Source: Fimbriimonadales bacterium (lineage in GTDB: Bacteria > Armatimonadota > Fimbriimonadia > Fimbriimonadales > ATM1). Taken from it: a stretch of DNA of 64,000 nt. The notes below the pieces were generated by a model. That model was not told the DNA's origin and did not search any database. It saw nothing but the letters and a program-made list of their open reading frames with translations. A program made the translations under genes and the position numbers. Positions 1-9,595 of this stretch are shown piece after piece (within the stretch, counting starts at the first letter, position 1; each line of letters begins with the position of its first letter). The DNA lies in NCBI GenBank assembly GCA_035559795.1, contig DATMAR010000003.1, positions 62,001 through 126,000 on the forward strand, read 5' to 3'.

Positions 1-775
<775 letters not shown>

Positions 776-811
776 TTAGAAACCTCCTTTATTTGTAATT
801 GCTTTACTGCT

Positions 812-1099
812 TTATTTGATGATTGCGAAGATTTGGTCTTCGTCGAGAATCATGTACTCCTTTCCATTCACAGTGACTTCGTTGCCACCGTATTTCGAAA
901 ACAACACCTTGTCGCCGACCTTCACCGTCAAATCTACTCGGGTACCGTCTTCTAAAATTTTTCCATCACCGACGGCAACGACCTTTCCGATTTGCGGTTT
1001 CTTTTTTGCCGTGTCGGGGAGGTAGAGCCCTCCTGTAGATTTGTCCTCTTCTTCGAGAGGTTCTATAACGACTTTGTCGTACAGGGGTCGAATATCCAT
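812..1099 (-). CDS. groES: Co-chaperonin GroES
   Basis: This is the 10-kDa lid of the GroEL chamber. The 95-residue length is normal. The N-terminus [18 protein letters not shown], the mobile-loop region with STGGLYLPD (about residues 21-29) and the C-terminal EDQIFAIIK are standard GroES features. The start ATG follows an ACGGAGG Shine-Dalgarno. It is first gene of the groES-groEL operon, directly downstream of a consensus promoter that overlaps a CIRCE operator, so HrcA-controlled heat-shock expression is expected. Confidence 0.98.
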   Translation of the reverse strand: MDIRPLYDKVVIEPLEEEDKSTGGLYLPDTAKKKPQIGKVVAVGDGKILEDGTRVDLTVKVGDKVLFSKYGGNEVTVNGKEYMILDEDQIFAIIK

Positions 1100-1122
1100 C
1101 TACAAAAACCTCCGTTTTTGAA

Positions 1123-1149
1123 TTAGCACTCTCTGGTTTAGAGTGCTAA
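1123..1149. promoter_or_regulatory. CIRCE operator (HrcA binding site)
   Basis: A perfect inverted repeat, TTAGCACTC, nine spacer bases, GAGTGCTAA, matches the CIRCE consensus exactly. It lies between the -10 box and the groES start, the classical position for HrcA repression of groESL. No hrcA gene is seen in the window. Confidence 0.97.
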
Positions 1150-1177
1150 TTATACCCGTCTCGGGAACTTTTGTCAA
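1149..1177 (-). promoter_or_regulatory. Housekeeping-type promoter of groES-groEL
   Basis: On the minus strand a perfect -35 box TTGACA (1177-1172) is followed after 17 bases by a perfect -10 box TATAAT (1154-1149). The downstream side of the -10 box abuts the CIRCE operator, so transcription would start within the operator. Confidence 0.9.
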
Positions 1178-1201
1178 GTCCCGGTAAACTCTTTAGTAAT
1201 A

Positions 1202-1990
1202 ATGCTTCCGGAGCTCTTCCGTTTAGGTCCCATTCCCATCCGCAGTTTCGGTTTGATGGTCGTTCTCGGGACACTCGCCGCCCTTTGGATGGGGATACGC
1301 AGGGCGAAACGATTTCGAATTCCTGGAGAAGGATTAGTCGAGTTAGCCTTTTGGATGGTGTTGATCGGCATCATCGGCGCGCGACTGGTGTACGTTGCAC
1401 TCGAATGGAAGTCTTACTCCCAAAACCCTTGGGCAATTTTTAAATTTTATGAAGGCGGAATAACGAGTTTCGGAGGGATTTTATTCGGGTTGCTCACGAT
1501 GGCGATATGGTCGAGGAGGGCGAAGATTTCTTTCGTACGAGTGTTGGACCTTGCAGCTGCACCAGTTTTAGTCGCATTCGGAATAGGAAGAATCGGATGT
1601 TTTCTCAACGGTTGTTGTCATGGGGGACCTTGCGAGTTGCCGATCGCTGTGCATTTTCCGAACGTTCCTTACGCCGCTCATCCAGCGCAACTTTATGACA
1701 CGGCGATGAATTGGATAGGAGCAGCTATCCTTTTGTGGATTGAAAGAAGAAGCCTCGTAAATGGTTTGGTCTCGTTGAGTGCAGGGATGCTCGCCGCGTT
1801 AGGGTTCGTATTTTTCGGAGTTAGCCGTTTCATTTACGAAATCTTTCGGATTGGTGCGAGTTCAGAACCGGTTGTTCAAGGTGCATCGGTAACAAGCGCA
1901 CAACTCGCTGCGATTTTCATGGTCGCTTTCGGGTTGCTTTGGCTTTTGCGTTTACAATGGAAACGAACGGCGACGGCGCATCTCGAATGA
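1202..1990 (+). CDS. lgt: Prolipoprotein diacylglyceryl transferase Lgt
   Basis: Lgt transfers diacylglycerol from phosphatidylglycerol to the lipobox cysteine of prelipoproteins in the inner membrane. The 262-residue protein has about seven hydrophobic segments and the family signature GRIGCFLNGCCHG at residues 129-141, plus the FYEGGITSFGG stretch (82-92) before it. Length is typical. No clear Shine-Dalgarno precedes the ATG. Substrates seen in this window include the 47-residue lipoprotein at 31099-31242, the SurA-like protein and ModA. It is transcribed divergently from groESL. Confidence 0.96.
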   Translation: MLPELFRLGPIPIRSFGLMVVLGTLAALWMGIRRAKRFRIPGEGLVELAFWMVLIGIIGARLVYVALEWKSYSQNPWAIFKFYEGGITSFGGILFGLLTMAIWSRRAKISFVRVLDLAAAPVLVAFGIGRIGCFLNGCCHGGPCELPIAVHFPNVPYAAHPAQLYDTAMNWIGAAILLWIERRSLVNGLVSLSAGMLAALGFVFFGVSRFIYEIFRIGASSEPVVQGASVTSAQLAAIFMVAFGLLWLLRLQWKRTATAHLE

Positions 1991-2023
1991 CAGACGCTGG
2001 CAAAGGGAAAGCGAGCCTCTAAG

Positions 2024-2890
2024 ATGACGACTCTTCTTATCGCACTTGCGGTAGGGGGGGGAGTGTATCTGCTTTTTTTGTTCCTGGTCGCATGGATTGC
2101 GATTCATCCTCCACGTTCTCCGATATTTTTATCTCCTTCTGCATTGGGTGCTCCCACCGAAGAAATCGAATTCGAAAGCGATGGATTGAAATTGCGTGGT
2201 TGGTGGGTGCCCCACCCCGACCCACGTGGTGTGTTCGTCCTCGCGCATGGTTATGTGATGAATCGCTCAGAAAATGCCGCGTTAGCCGCTCGATTCTACG
2301 ATTCGGGTTTTTCCTCTTTACTGTTCGATTCACGCGGATGTGGCAAGAGCGAGGGAACAAACGTCGGATTCGGTTGGCTCGAGAGAATCGACGTTTTGAA
2401 TGCATTGCGTTTCGCTGCTGCAAAGGCACCGAATCTTCCGAAAATTCTTCTCGGCTCCAGCATGGGAGCGGCGGCATGTGCTTTCGCTCTCGCCGAAGAG
2501 CCGTCTTTAGCGGATGGACTCGTTTTAGACAGTTCCTATCATGATTTGCCTTCTGCAACATCGGGATGGTGGAATTTTTTGGGGGGGAAGACCGCGTCGG
2601 TCGTTTTATTTCCTGTGATGTTCATAGGTTGGCTTCTCACTGGAATTAATCCTTATCGCGTGAACGTTGGCGATGCTTTAAAGAAAATCGATAAAAAAAT
2701 TCTGATACTGCACGGTAAGCGAGATGTCATGATTCCGCCTTTCCATGCCGTGAAAAATCACGAAGTATGTAGTAACTCTCGATTGATATGGTCTGAATCC
2801 GCTGGGCATGCTGAGATGCGCTGGATAGAAACGGAACGATATATCAAAGAGGTTATGGATTACGTACGGGAAATAGTTATTGGAAAATAA
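2024..2890 (+). CDS. Membrane-anchored alpha/beta hydrolase
   Basis: This is a serine hydrolase of the alpha/beta-hydrolase fold, 288 residues, with an N-terminal transmembrane anchor (about residues 4-27). The visible catalytic residues are nucleophile Ser146 in GSSMG, Asp234 in HGKRDVMIPP and His262 in SAGHAEM. HGYVMNR (75-81) supplies the oxyanion-hole region. Substrate cannot be predicted. Similar proteins are annotated as alpha/beta fold or serine aminopeptidase S33-type hydrolases. It follows lgt after 33 bases and may share its transcript. A G8 tract lies near codon 12 and a G7 tract near codon 187. Confidence 0.85.
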   Translation: MTTLLIALAVGGGVYLLFLFLVAWIAIHPPRSPIFLSPSALGAPTEEIEFESDGLKLRGWWVPHPDPRGVFVLAHGYVMNRSENAALAARFYDSGFSSLLFDSRGCGKSEGTNVGFGWLERIDVLNALRFAAAKAPNLPKILLGSSMGAAACAFALAEEPSLADGLVLDSSYHDLPSATSGWWNFLGGKTASVVLFPVMFIGWLLTGINPYRVNVGDALKKIDKKILILHGKRDVMIPPFHAVKNHEVCSNSRLIWSESAGHAEMRWIETERYIKEVMDYVREIVIGK

Positions 2891-2892
2891 AT

Positions 2893-3107
2893 GCGTTCCC
2901 AAGCGGAGTTTGGGAACGAGAAAAATTATTTCACCCCCTCCTTAAAGGTTCCCCCTCTTCGCTTCGCTCGAAGGGAACCGGGATGTTAAAGTGATCTTAA
3001 GTGCTTCAAACAGAGTTTCGGAGCGAGAAAACAGAGTTTATAGAGTTTGGAAACGAGAAACAGTAACGAAAAGAAAGCGTTCCCAAACGGAGTTTGGGAA
3101 CGAGAAA
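2893..3107 (+). repeat. Cluster of hairpin repeats (GTTCCCAAA...TTTGGGAAC family)
   Basis: Two near-identical units (2893-2923 and 3077-3107) read GCGTTCCCAA, then a CGG-AG centre, then TTTGGGAACGAGAAA. Each can form a 9-10 bp hairpin. Two degenerate partial units lie between them (about 3008-3031 and 3043-3062). A third full copy is at 32304-32331. The cluster fills the gap between two convergent genes, and no protein-coding signal is seen in it. Confidence 0.85.
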
Positions 3108-3192
3108 CACGAGAAACGAGAAATTATTTTTTGTTATGCGTCAATATTAGGAAACGCTTGGAAGTACTACGATTCCTAATTTTAGAAATCAA

Positions 3193-3780
3193 TTACCTCA
3201 TAACCAATTTCATGTACTCGGGTTCGTTTCCGGGTTTCCACTTTATGCTGCATCCGACACTCGGCTTTTGGTTTTCGCTGGGTTTTTCTCCTGCGAGGAC
3301 CGCATCCAAAGCGTGGCGTAAATCGGAGCCAGTAACGGGAATGTTATTTCCGGGGCGGCTGTCATCGAGTTGCCCACGATAAACCAATTTCTTGTTTTCA
3401 TCGAACACGTAAAAATCAGGAGTGCAAGCCGCACGATAGGCTTTAGCAACTTCCTGGGTTTCGTCTACGAGATACGGAAACGTCCAGCCCCATTCTTCCG
3501 CCTTGATCTTCATATTCACGACGGAATCTTCGGGATATTGCTCTGGGTCGTTCGAATTGATTGCAAAAATGGCAACTCCTTTTTCGGAATATTCCCTTCC
3601 GATTTCCCCCAATTCTTTCGCTACATGCATGACATAGGGGCAGTGGTTGCAAACGAACATAATCAAATACGCCTTTGCGTCTTTAACATCGTCCAGGGAG
3701 ACTATTCTTCCTTCGGTATCTTTCAATCGAAACGAGGGTGCTTCCGACCCTAAAGGTAGCATCGTCGAAGTCGCAGCCAT
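3193..3780 (-). CDS. Thioredoxin-family (AhpC/TSA-like) protein
   Basis: A redoxin-fold protein of 195 residues. It opens with GSEAPSFRLKDTEG, typical of AhpC/TSA and TlpA-like proteins. It carries the redox pair Cys44-x-x-Cys47 in FVCNHCPYV after the first beta strand, and INSNDPEQYPEDS further on. This subgroup (thioredoxin family with VCNHCPYV) is widespread, and its physiological partner is not known. There is no signal peptide, so it probably acts in the cytoplasm. The start follows a strong AAAGGAGG Shine-Dalgarno. Confidence 0.88.
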   Translation of the reverse strand: MAATSTMLPLGSEAPSFRLKDTEGRIVSLDDVKDAKAYLIMFVCNHCPYVMHVAKELGEIGREYSEKGVAIFAINSNDPEQYPEDSVVNMKIKAEEWGWTFPYLVDETQEVAKAYRAACTPDFYVFDENKKLVYRGQLDDSRPGNNIPVTGSDLRHALDAVLAGEKPSENQKPSVGCSIKWKPGNEPEYMKLVMR

Positions 3781-3897
3781 AATCGAACCTCCTTTAAAGT
3801 TCTTTTTTGCTTTATACCCAAATTGAAAATTCCCTATTTATTTGTAACGTAGATTCGGGAAAGGTTGTCGCTAATCATCATCTCAGCACGGCAGAAA

Positions 3898-5952
3898 TTA
3901 TTTCAGCACCACCTCGACTAACCCACTTTCCAATCCATGTTCACCGACGGACGCCACGGCGAAACGATTCACTTTCGAAAACCAATAGAGTTCATCAGGA
4001 GCGCTGCGCAAATCTAAAACGACTTCCCGAGCGTTCGGGCCGAGAGTCGCCACAGGAAACCACGGATGGTCGTTCAGCCCATCGTTGGAAATCCGCCGAT
4101 ACACACGAAATCCAATCACGCGGTCGAGATAGTGTTGCGAACGCTTTTGAGGAGGTAGGTCCCATGTAACTTTTACATGGTTGTCATCCAACTTCGTAAC
4201 GGCGACATCTATAGGCGCGAGAGGTGAATCTTCAGAGCCGTAGGAGGTCTTCAAAAGCATTTCGAAACGATTTCGATGCCCTCTGAAATACGCGACGTTG
4301 AAATCGAAAATCTCCAACCAAAAGTAACACGGTTTTTCGTCTTTCGTGACTTTCACGAGCATCAAACCTCGTTCGCCTACTACGTTGATATTTCCGAACG
4401 GATTCGGTTTGCGATGAAAACCATTGAGAGTTCGAACTTCTTTCACAGGACGATTCAGCAAACGGAAAACTCCATTTTTGTCCGTTTTTCCGGTAATCAC
4501 GGGGTCTTTCGAAACCCTCTTTCCGAAATTTCCGTCTTCTATAACCGGATAAAAGACAGCGCCATTTCGCTCTATCGGTTTTGCATTTTTATCTACTTCC
4601 GCCCCCCTCTGGAAAATCTCAATTCGAGCGTCTGGAACTCCTTTGCCGTTGATATCCACGATGCGCAAAAAATTCTCTTCGGGAATTGCGAAATAGAAAT
4701 CACCGAAATGCCCACGAGGTTTGTCCCAAGAAGTGTTGAGATATCCTGCGCATACTTCGGACCACAAATGCGGTCCGTGCCAATGCATCATCGTGAGTGG
4801 GCGCGTCATGAAATGCGTAACTTTTTCGCCTGTATCCGGCATCGTGTGATAATCGTCTCCATCGTAATCTAACGCATATAAATCGGTTAATCCTAATTGA
4901 TGTCCTAATTCATGAGGGAGAGACCATTCCGTTTGATTGCGCCATTCCTTCGTGGGGGGCTGCCAATTCTTTTGACGGTCTTGGTCGTCTATCCAAATCC
5001 ACAGCCCTTGGTCGTATCGAATTCCGTCTGGCGCAACGAGTTTCTCGACTTCTTTTTCGACATCGTCTGCATACACGATTCTGTCCAATCGCACTCTCGC
5101 TTTAATTCCATTCGGTGCGGATGGATAAATGCTGTTTTCGAAAAGTAAATTCATAATTTCGATATGCCAGCGATAAAAATCCTCGAAAGAAAACGTTCCG
5201 TATGCCGTTCGATTCTGATGCCATGCATTCACACGTCCTTTGTGCACGACATAAACTAAAGCGAAACCCCACATCGGGTCGGTTACTGAATTATTGATCG
5301 TCGCGATTTCGGCTTGCTGTGGAACGACACGCGCAGTGATATAGTGCTCCCCCTCTCTCCATGGAGTCTTATAACTGAATGTCGTCTCCTCCATCTCTTT
5401 CAAAGAACGATTGAATTGTTCTTCTTTCATTACCTTTCCATCGAGAATCCATTGAAAACGGAACGGCTTCGACGAGGCGAATCCGACATTTTTTACATGC
5501 GCAGTGAGCGTGAGAAGTTCTCCTTCTTTGTATTTCAGTTTTAATTTGCGAGCCGCTCTTTCTGGAAAAAGATAACTATCTTCGCCGAGGTCTTCGATTA
5601 GAGCACTTCCCTGCATTTTCGGTCGTCCGAAAATGTCGTAAGACACTCGACCATGAAGACCTGCTAATTTCGGATTGATTTCGATGAAGGTAACGGAAAG
5701 GTCGGGAAGATTCGGTTTTTTATCCCACTCCTCTCCGCGTTCGATTGTATAGCTCTCTACTGTACTGCGAGGATAGGTAAGAAAGCCGGGAGAACCTACT
5801 TCTTGAAGCAACTGCCAAACTTGAATTCGAATCCCTTCGTCTCGAATGTAGACTCCTGTTTTCACTCGACCGTCTTTCAACTTCAGTGTATCTGCAAAAC
5901 AGGGTATCGAAAAGAATAAAATGAATAGAGCGATAAGAAAATGAAAACGCAT
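3898..5952 (-). CDS. Secreted protein with zinc-protease-like HExxH motif and CARDB/FN3-like domains
   Basis: A 684-residue exported protein. The chosen start gives a clean signal peptide (residues 1-20, ending CFA) and lies seven bases after AGGAGGG; an upstream in-frame start would add eight residues. Residues about 140-225 look like a CARDB/Ig-type domain (TLTAHVKNVG...NNSVTDP). A metallopeptidase-type helix HELGHQLGLTD spans 347-357, with His347, Glu348, His351 and possibly Asp357 as ligands and base. The C-terminal 80 residues resemble a fibronectin type III domain. I cannot name the peptidase family. The overall scaffold suggests an extracellular zinc peptidase, but this is inference from one motif. 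Confidence 0.7.
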   Translation of the reverse strand: MRFHFLIALFILFFSIPCFADTLKLKDGRVKTGVYIRDEGIRIQVWQLLQEVGSPGFLTYPRSTVESYTIERGEEWDKKPNLPDLSVTFIEINPKLAGLHGRVSYDIFGRPKMQGSALIEDLGEDSYLFPERAARKLKLKYKEGELLTLTAHVKNVGFASSKPFRFQWILDGKVMKEEQFNRSLKEMEETTFSYKTPWREGEHYITARVVPQQAEIATINNSVTDPMWGFALVYVVHKGRVNAWHQNRTAYGTFSFEDFYRWHIEIMNLLFENSIYPSAPNGIKARVRLDRIVYADDVEKEVEKLVAPDGIRYDQGLWIWIDDQDRQKNWQPPTKEWRNQTEWSLPHELGHQLGLTDLYALDYDGDDYHTMPDTGEKVTHFMTRPLTMMHWHGPHLWSEVCAGYLNTSWDKPRGHFGDFYFAIPEENFLRIVDINGKGVPDARIEIFQRGAEVDKNAKPIERNGAVFYPVIEDGNFGKRVSKDPVITGKTDKNGVFRLLNRPVKEVRTLNGFHRKPNPFGNINVVGERGLMLVKVTKDEKPCYFWLEIFDFNVAYFRGHRNRFEMLLKTSYGSEDSPLAPIDVAVTKLDDNHVKVTWDLPPQKRSQHYLDRVIGFRVYRRISNDGLNDHPWFPVATLGPNAREVVLDLRSAPDELYWFSKVNRFAVASVGEHGLESGLVEVVLK

Positions 5953-5982
5953 CGAATTCCCTCCTTTTAGGGTCAATTTAAT

Positions 5983-6429
5983 TTATTTATCGTCCACGAA
6001 AATACGGTCTTTTCCATCGAAAGTCGGAGAGAAAACAGAAACGACCACACACTCCTGACTTTGCAATGTAAACCCGTGAACAGTATTTTTAGGAATATAC
6101 ATCAAATCGCCTGACTTTACCGTGTATGTGCGATTTCCCAAACGCATCGTTCCCGTGCCCGATACCACATACACTACCTCTTCGTGTTTGGCATGATAAT
6201 GCGATTTTATTTGCGATTTCGCTTGGATTACATTAACCGTGCAATGCTCTCCTTGCGTAAAAATTCGTACAGGGGAATTCTCTTGCGGTTTTATATGCTC
6301 GAGTATGGAGTCTACCGACATGAGTTTCGGTTCGAATTGGCTTCTCTTGTCGGGTGTGGATTGGCTTCCGGTCCAACTCGTTAGCAGGCATAGAGAAACA
6401 CTGCATAAAGCAAAAACATAAAACTTCAT
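5983..6429 (-). CDS. Exported cupin-domain protein
   Basis: A 148-residue protein with an N-terminal hydrophobic signal (residues 3-18) followed by a single cupin barrel. The metal-binding motifs are visible: SHYHAKHEEVVYVVSG supplies His, His and Glu, and GDLMYIPKNTVHGF supplies the last His. The start is set by GAGGTG five bases upstream of ATG 6429; an upstream in-frame ATG would bury the signal peptide. The function of such small mannose-6-phosphate-isomerase-like cupins is unknown. It is preceded by a REP hairpin. Confidence 0.8.
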   Translation of the reverse strand: MKFYVFALCSVSLCLLTSWTGSQSTPDKRSQFEPKLMSVDSILEHIKPQENSPVRIFTQGEHCTVNVIQAKSQIKSHYHAKHEEVVYVVSGTGTMRLGNRTYTVKSGDLMYIPKNTVHGFTLQSQECVVVSVFSPTFDGKDRIFVDDK

Positions 6430-6449
6430 ATGACACCTCACATCTTCTC

Positions 6450-6473
6450 GTAGGAGCGCCATAAGGCGCGACC
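6450..6473 (-). repeat. REP-type hairpin copy
   Basis: One copy of the window-wide REP family in inverted orientation: GTAGGAGCGCC, ATAA, GGCGCGA. It can form a stem of GCGCC with GGCGC around a four-base loop. A decayed partial copy follows at about 6488-6510. Confidence 0.85.
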
Positions 6474-6530
6474 TGCATTACCTTCCCGTAGGAGAGGCTA
6501 TAGTTCCAGGTCTAGGTTCACATATAAACC

Positions 6531-6566
6531 TGATTTTCATCATACCGAAGCCTAAACTGGTACAAT
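6531..6566 (+). promoter_or_regulatory. Probable promoter of the Crp/Fnr gene with an Fnr-type box
   Basis: The palindrome TGAT-TTTC-ATCA (6531-6542) fits the TTGAT-N4-ATCAA half-site pattern of Fnr/Dnr/NnrR regulators. A -10-like TACAAT lies at 6561-6566, ten bases before ATG 6577, with no Shine-Dalgarno in between. The box centre is about 40 bases before that ATG. Autoregulation by the downstream regulator is plausible. The spacing from box to -10 is five bases shorter than at the nnrS promoter. Confidence 0.5.
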
Positions 6567-6576
6567 AGTGTCAACG

Positions 6577-7293
6577 ATGCCCGGGGAACAAGAAAAAGCG
6601 AAAGGGCGCGTGCCTGTCATGGAGGCTCTTGAAATGAGTTCCCTACTCAACGCCCTTCGCCCCGACCAGAAAGCATCGCTCGCGGCGTCTGCCATTCCAG
6701 CACAAGCCTCGAAGGGAGAGGTAATTTGGGTGGCCGGAACCAATCAGGAATATTTCGGGCTCGTGAGGTCGGGTTTCGTAAAGATGGTACGAGCGGATAC
6801 GGGGGGGACAGAAACAGTACTCGAACTTATGGGTCCCGGTCAAATTTTCGGAATGCTCGGCCTTATCGAGGGGAGCGGTTGTCCACTGAGTGCAGTCGCT
6901 ATTACGGATGTCTCCTATCTCAAAATTCCCAAGCGAGCGCTTTTGCCGATTTACGAACAAAGCATGGCACTGAAAGAACAGTTGATTCGTCGAATCACGA
7001 CAAGACTCCACAACACACATGAAGTCTTGGCGCACATGACGAGAGGGCGAGTCGAAGAGCGAATCGCTTCTATTTTACTTTTGCTCGCGCAATCCTACGG
7101 TGAGAGAATAAACGACAGCATTGAAGTGCAAGTACCTTTGACGCGTCAAGATATCAGCGATATGGCGGGTACGACCGTCGAGACGACAATACGAATATTG
7201 AGCCGTTGGCAAAAAGACAAAATTATATCTACATCGAAACACTACATCACGATTCTCGACGAGCACGCCTTAGAATCGTTTTTAACAGTTTGA
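6577..7293 (+). CDS. Crp/Fnr-family transcriptional regulator (first paralogue)
   Basis: A 238-residue regulator with an N-terminal cyclic-nucleotide-binding-type beta barrel (GLVRSGFVKMVRADTGG...GPGQIFGMLGLIEG) and a C-terminal winged helix. The recognition helix contains VETTIRILSR. Its Glu and Arg match the positions by which Fnr and Crp read TGA half-sites. There is no N-terminal cysteine cluster, so it is not an oxygen-sensing iron-sulfur Fnr. A heme or other NO/redox sensor of the Dnr/NnrR type is possible but not shown. ATG 6577 is preferred because a TACAAT box sits ten bases before it; a GTG at 6568 is the alternative. Confidence 0.85.
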   Translation: MPGEQEKAKGRVPVMEALEMSSLLNALRPDQKASLAASAIPAQASKGEVIWVAGTNQEYFGLVRSGFVKMVRADTGGTETVLELMGPGQIFGMLGLIEGSGCPLSAVAITDVSYLKIPKRALLPIYEQSMALKEQLIRRITTRLHNTHEVLAHMTRGRVEERIASILLLLAQSYGERINDSIEVQVPLTRQDISDMAGTTVETTIRILSRWQKDKIISTSKHYITILDEHALESFLTV

Positions 7294-7718
7294 ATTCGTT
7301 TAACGGTGTTATTTTGCCTTCACTAACATCACAAGTGACTCCGACATTTCGATTGGTTACGTTCATAGTAAGCCCAGGGATTAGCGGGATTTTTAGATTA
7401 TCATGAGGGGCACGAACCCTCCGCTGGTTTTCTTCGTTCCCCCTATCGGAGGGATTGACAACGCTGCCGAAGGGGGTAAAAATTACAACAATAGGTCGCT
7501 GGTTCATCTGAAGGGGTGTATGGAACAAAGGACAGGTATACAATACTTACTTTCGGAGACTGCATTAGGAGTATCAAGAAAGTACCGGAAGTGGTAAAGA
7601 AAAACATATAACAACAGAAATTGTTGAGTAATATTCGAATTTTGTTAAGAAACGAGTTATCTGCCCTTGCCAAGAAAGAAACTATGACTAAAAATAGAAA
7701 TATAAAGGAGGTCAAACC
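7294..7718. other. Gene-free gap, left flank of the AT-rich island
   Basis: No convincing gene, terminator or RNA is seen here. The sequence becomes AT-rich from about 7560 towards the ATPase gene. A strong Shine-Dalgarno (AAAGGAGGT) at the right end belongs to that gene. The left part may hold eroded host sequence, and no clean insertion repeats were found. Confidence 0.4.
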
Positions 7719-8983
7719 ATGGCCATAAGGAAAATCAGAATATCGAACTTCAAGAGTTTTGAGAATATAGAAGTAGAGCTTGGTGACTTCAATATATTGA
7801 TTGGAGCTAACGCTTCTGGGAAATCTAATTTTATACAGGTATTTAGATTTTTAATGGATATACCAACCCATAAATTGGATAATGCAATATCTATGCAGGG
7901 AGGCGTTGAATATCTCAGGAATATAAACATCGGTTCATCAAAATGTCTTTCATTAGAAATAGTATCCGACAATAAATTTGCACGATATGGACGAGTGTTA
8001 AAAACAAAAGCGAAAGAGCCGATGGGAATGGAAGTTTATGAAACGATTTATAAATTTGCCATTAAATTTAACAAAAGAGGAAGTGGATATGAAATTAACG
8101 AAGATAAATTAACACAAAGAATTAACATTGTTAAATTTAAAATTCATAAGAAAAAAATAGAAGAAAGAAAGAAAATTGGTCAAGGAGAAATGGTTTTTTC
8201 AAATATAAAAGGAAGACTTAATACTGACTTAAAACTGCAGGAAGGGCTGCCAATAGAAAAGGATGATATTATCCCACGTTTTTTGAGAGACTTTAAATTT
8301 GGGCACAAAAACCTTGCTTATAGGACATCCCTTCATTTTCTCACCTCTTTTTGATTTTTTCACTGATGCTATCGAAATATATGATTTTGATCCCAAGTTG
8401 CCAAAGAAAGCCATTCCCATAACTGGAAAAGCCGATTTGGAAGAAGACGGAAGTAACTTAGCCATCGTACTCAAAGATATCATAAAAAGCAAGGATAAAA
8501 AAAGAAAACTCTCCAATTTGGTGAGGGACCTTTTACCATTTGTGGATACTTTAGATGTGGAAAGGTTTGCAGATAAATCTTTGCTCTTTACCTTGCGAGA
8601 AATATACGCTAAAAATCGGTACTTGCCAGCATCATTGATTTCTGATGGGACAATAAACATAACGGCTCTAATTATCGCTTTATATTTTGGAAGAAAATCA
8701 TTAATAATAATTGAAGAACCTGAGCGGAATATACACCCTTACCTCATCTCCGAGATAATTAAATTTGATGAAAGATGCATCGCGGGAAAAACAGATTATT
8801 GTTACCACTCATAATCCCGAAATAGTTAAGCATGCAGATTTGAAAGATATCTTACTTATCTCCCGGAATAAAGAGGGTTTTTCTACTATCTCGAAGCCTG
8901 GTGAAAAAGAGGATGTAAAAACATTCTTGAAAAATGAAATAGGGGTGGAAGAACTTTATGTGCAGAATTTACTGGAGATGTAA
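7719..8983 (+). pseudogene. OLD/RecF-like AAA ATPase, broken by two frameshifts
   Basis: Three consecutive frames encode one ATPase. Frame 1 (7719-8354) holds ISNFKSFENIEVELG and Walker A GANASGKSN. Frame 2 (to 8814) holds LISDGTINITALIIALYF and Walker B IIIEEPERNIHPYL. Frame 3 (to 8983) holds QIIVTTHNPEIV with the switch histidine. Removing one T from the run of five near 8350 and one T from the TTT at 8764-8766 restores a single protein of about 420 residues. The family (AAA_15/AAA_21, as in OLD, Septu- and PARIS-type defence ATPases) often pairs with a TOPRIM nuclease, as seen next door. Base composition is far more AT-rich than neighbours, which suggests transfer. As written it cannot make the full enzyme. 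Confidence 0.82.
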
Positions 8984-8986
8984 GGT

Positions 8987-9546
8987 ATGAATTATAAGAG
9001 GTTATTTCTTTTTATTGAAGGCAACGACGATGAACGTTTCTTCGGAAGGATAATAAAGCCTATATACGAAGAAAAATATGATGTAAAGCTATGGAAATAT
9101 GCACATCAAAAAAATAAAAAAATCGAAAATTTTCTTAAGAGTGTAAAATCCATGAAAGCTGATTATATCTTCGTAGCAGATATTAATCTAGCGCCATGCA
9201 TAGCGGATAAGAAACAAATAATACAAAAAAAATAAATAATCTAGATATGGATAAAATAGTGGTGATAGTAAAAGAAGTAGAGAGCTGGTATCTTGCTGGA
9301 CTAGACGACGACTCCTATAAAAGACTTGGAATGAAATGTTTTAACGTTACTGATGATACTACTAAAGAGCAATTCAACAATGTTATCCCTCGTAAATTTA
9401 ATTCAAGAGTGGATTTCATGATTGAAATTCTTAACCTTTTTTCTATAGAGATAGCAAAGCGTAAAAATAAATCATTTAAGTATTTCTGTGAGAAAACATG
9501 TTCACGTGATTTAAGAGATAATGAAACAACTGACAATATAGCATAA
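8987..9546 (+). pseudogene. TOPRIM-like partner of the ATPase, broken by one frameshift
   Basis: It starts three bases after the ATPase stop. The first frame (8987-9235) encodes LFLFIEGNDDERFFGRII, typical of a TOPRIM glutamate motif, and YIFVADINLAPC. The second frame (about 9220-9546) continues with VVIVKEVESWYLAGLDD. Adding one A to the A8 run near 9225-9232 joins them into about 186 residues. In a TOPRIM reading the DxD pair would be D-I-N here, so an active-site Asp may also be lost. I infer an OLD-type or PARIS-like nuclease partner; the exact family needs a profile search. The AT-rich composition matches the ATPase. Confidence 0.68.
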
Positions 9547-9595
9547 AAGGTTCTCGTCTTACAGTATTTACCCAAATTTTACGCTTCTTAAAAAC

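Noticed and set aside
2893-3107. CRISPR array
   Set aside because: The repeats are hairpins with irregular spacing, partial copies and no unique spacers of constant length, and no cas gene is present.
7247-7543. Minus-strand 98-codon frame in the gap before the island
   Set aside because: It overlaps the end of the crp gene, has no ribosome site and no recognisable motif.
7719-9546. Three frameshifts explained as sequencing error
   Set aside because: It cannot be excluded, but all lesions are confined to this AT-rich pair while dozens of G7-G8 tracts elsewhere keep their frames, so real decay is favoured.
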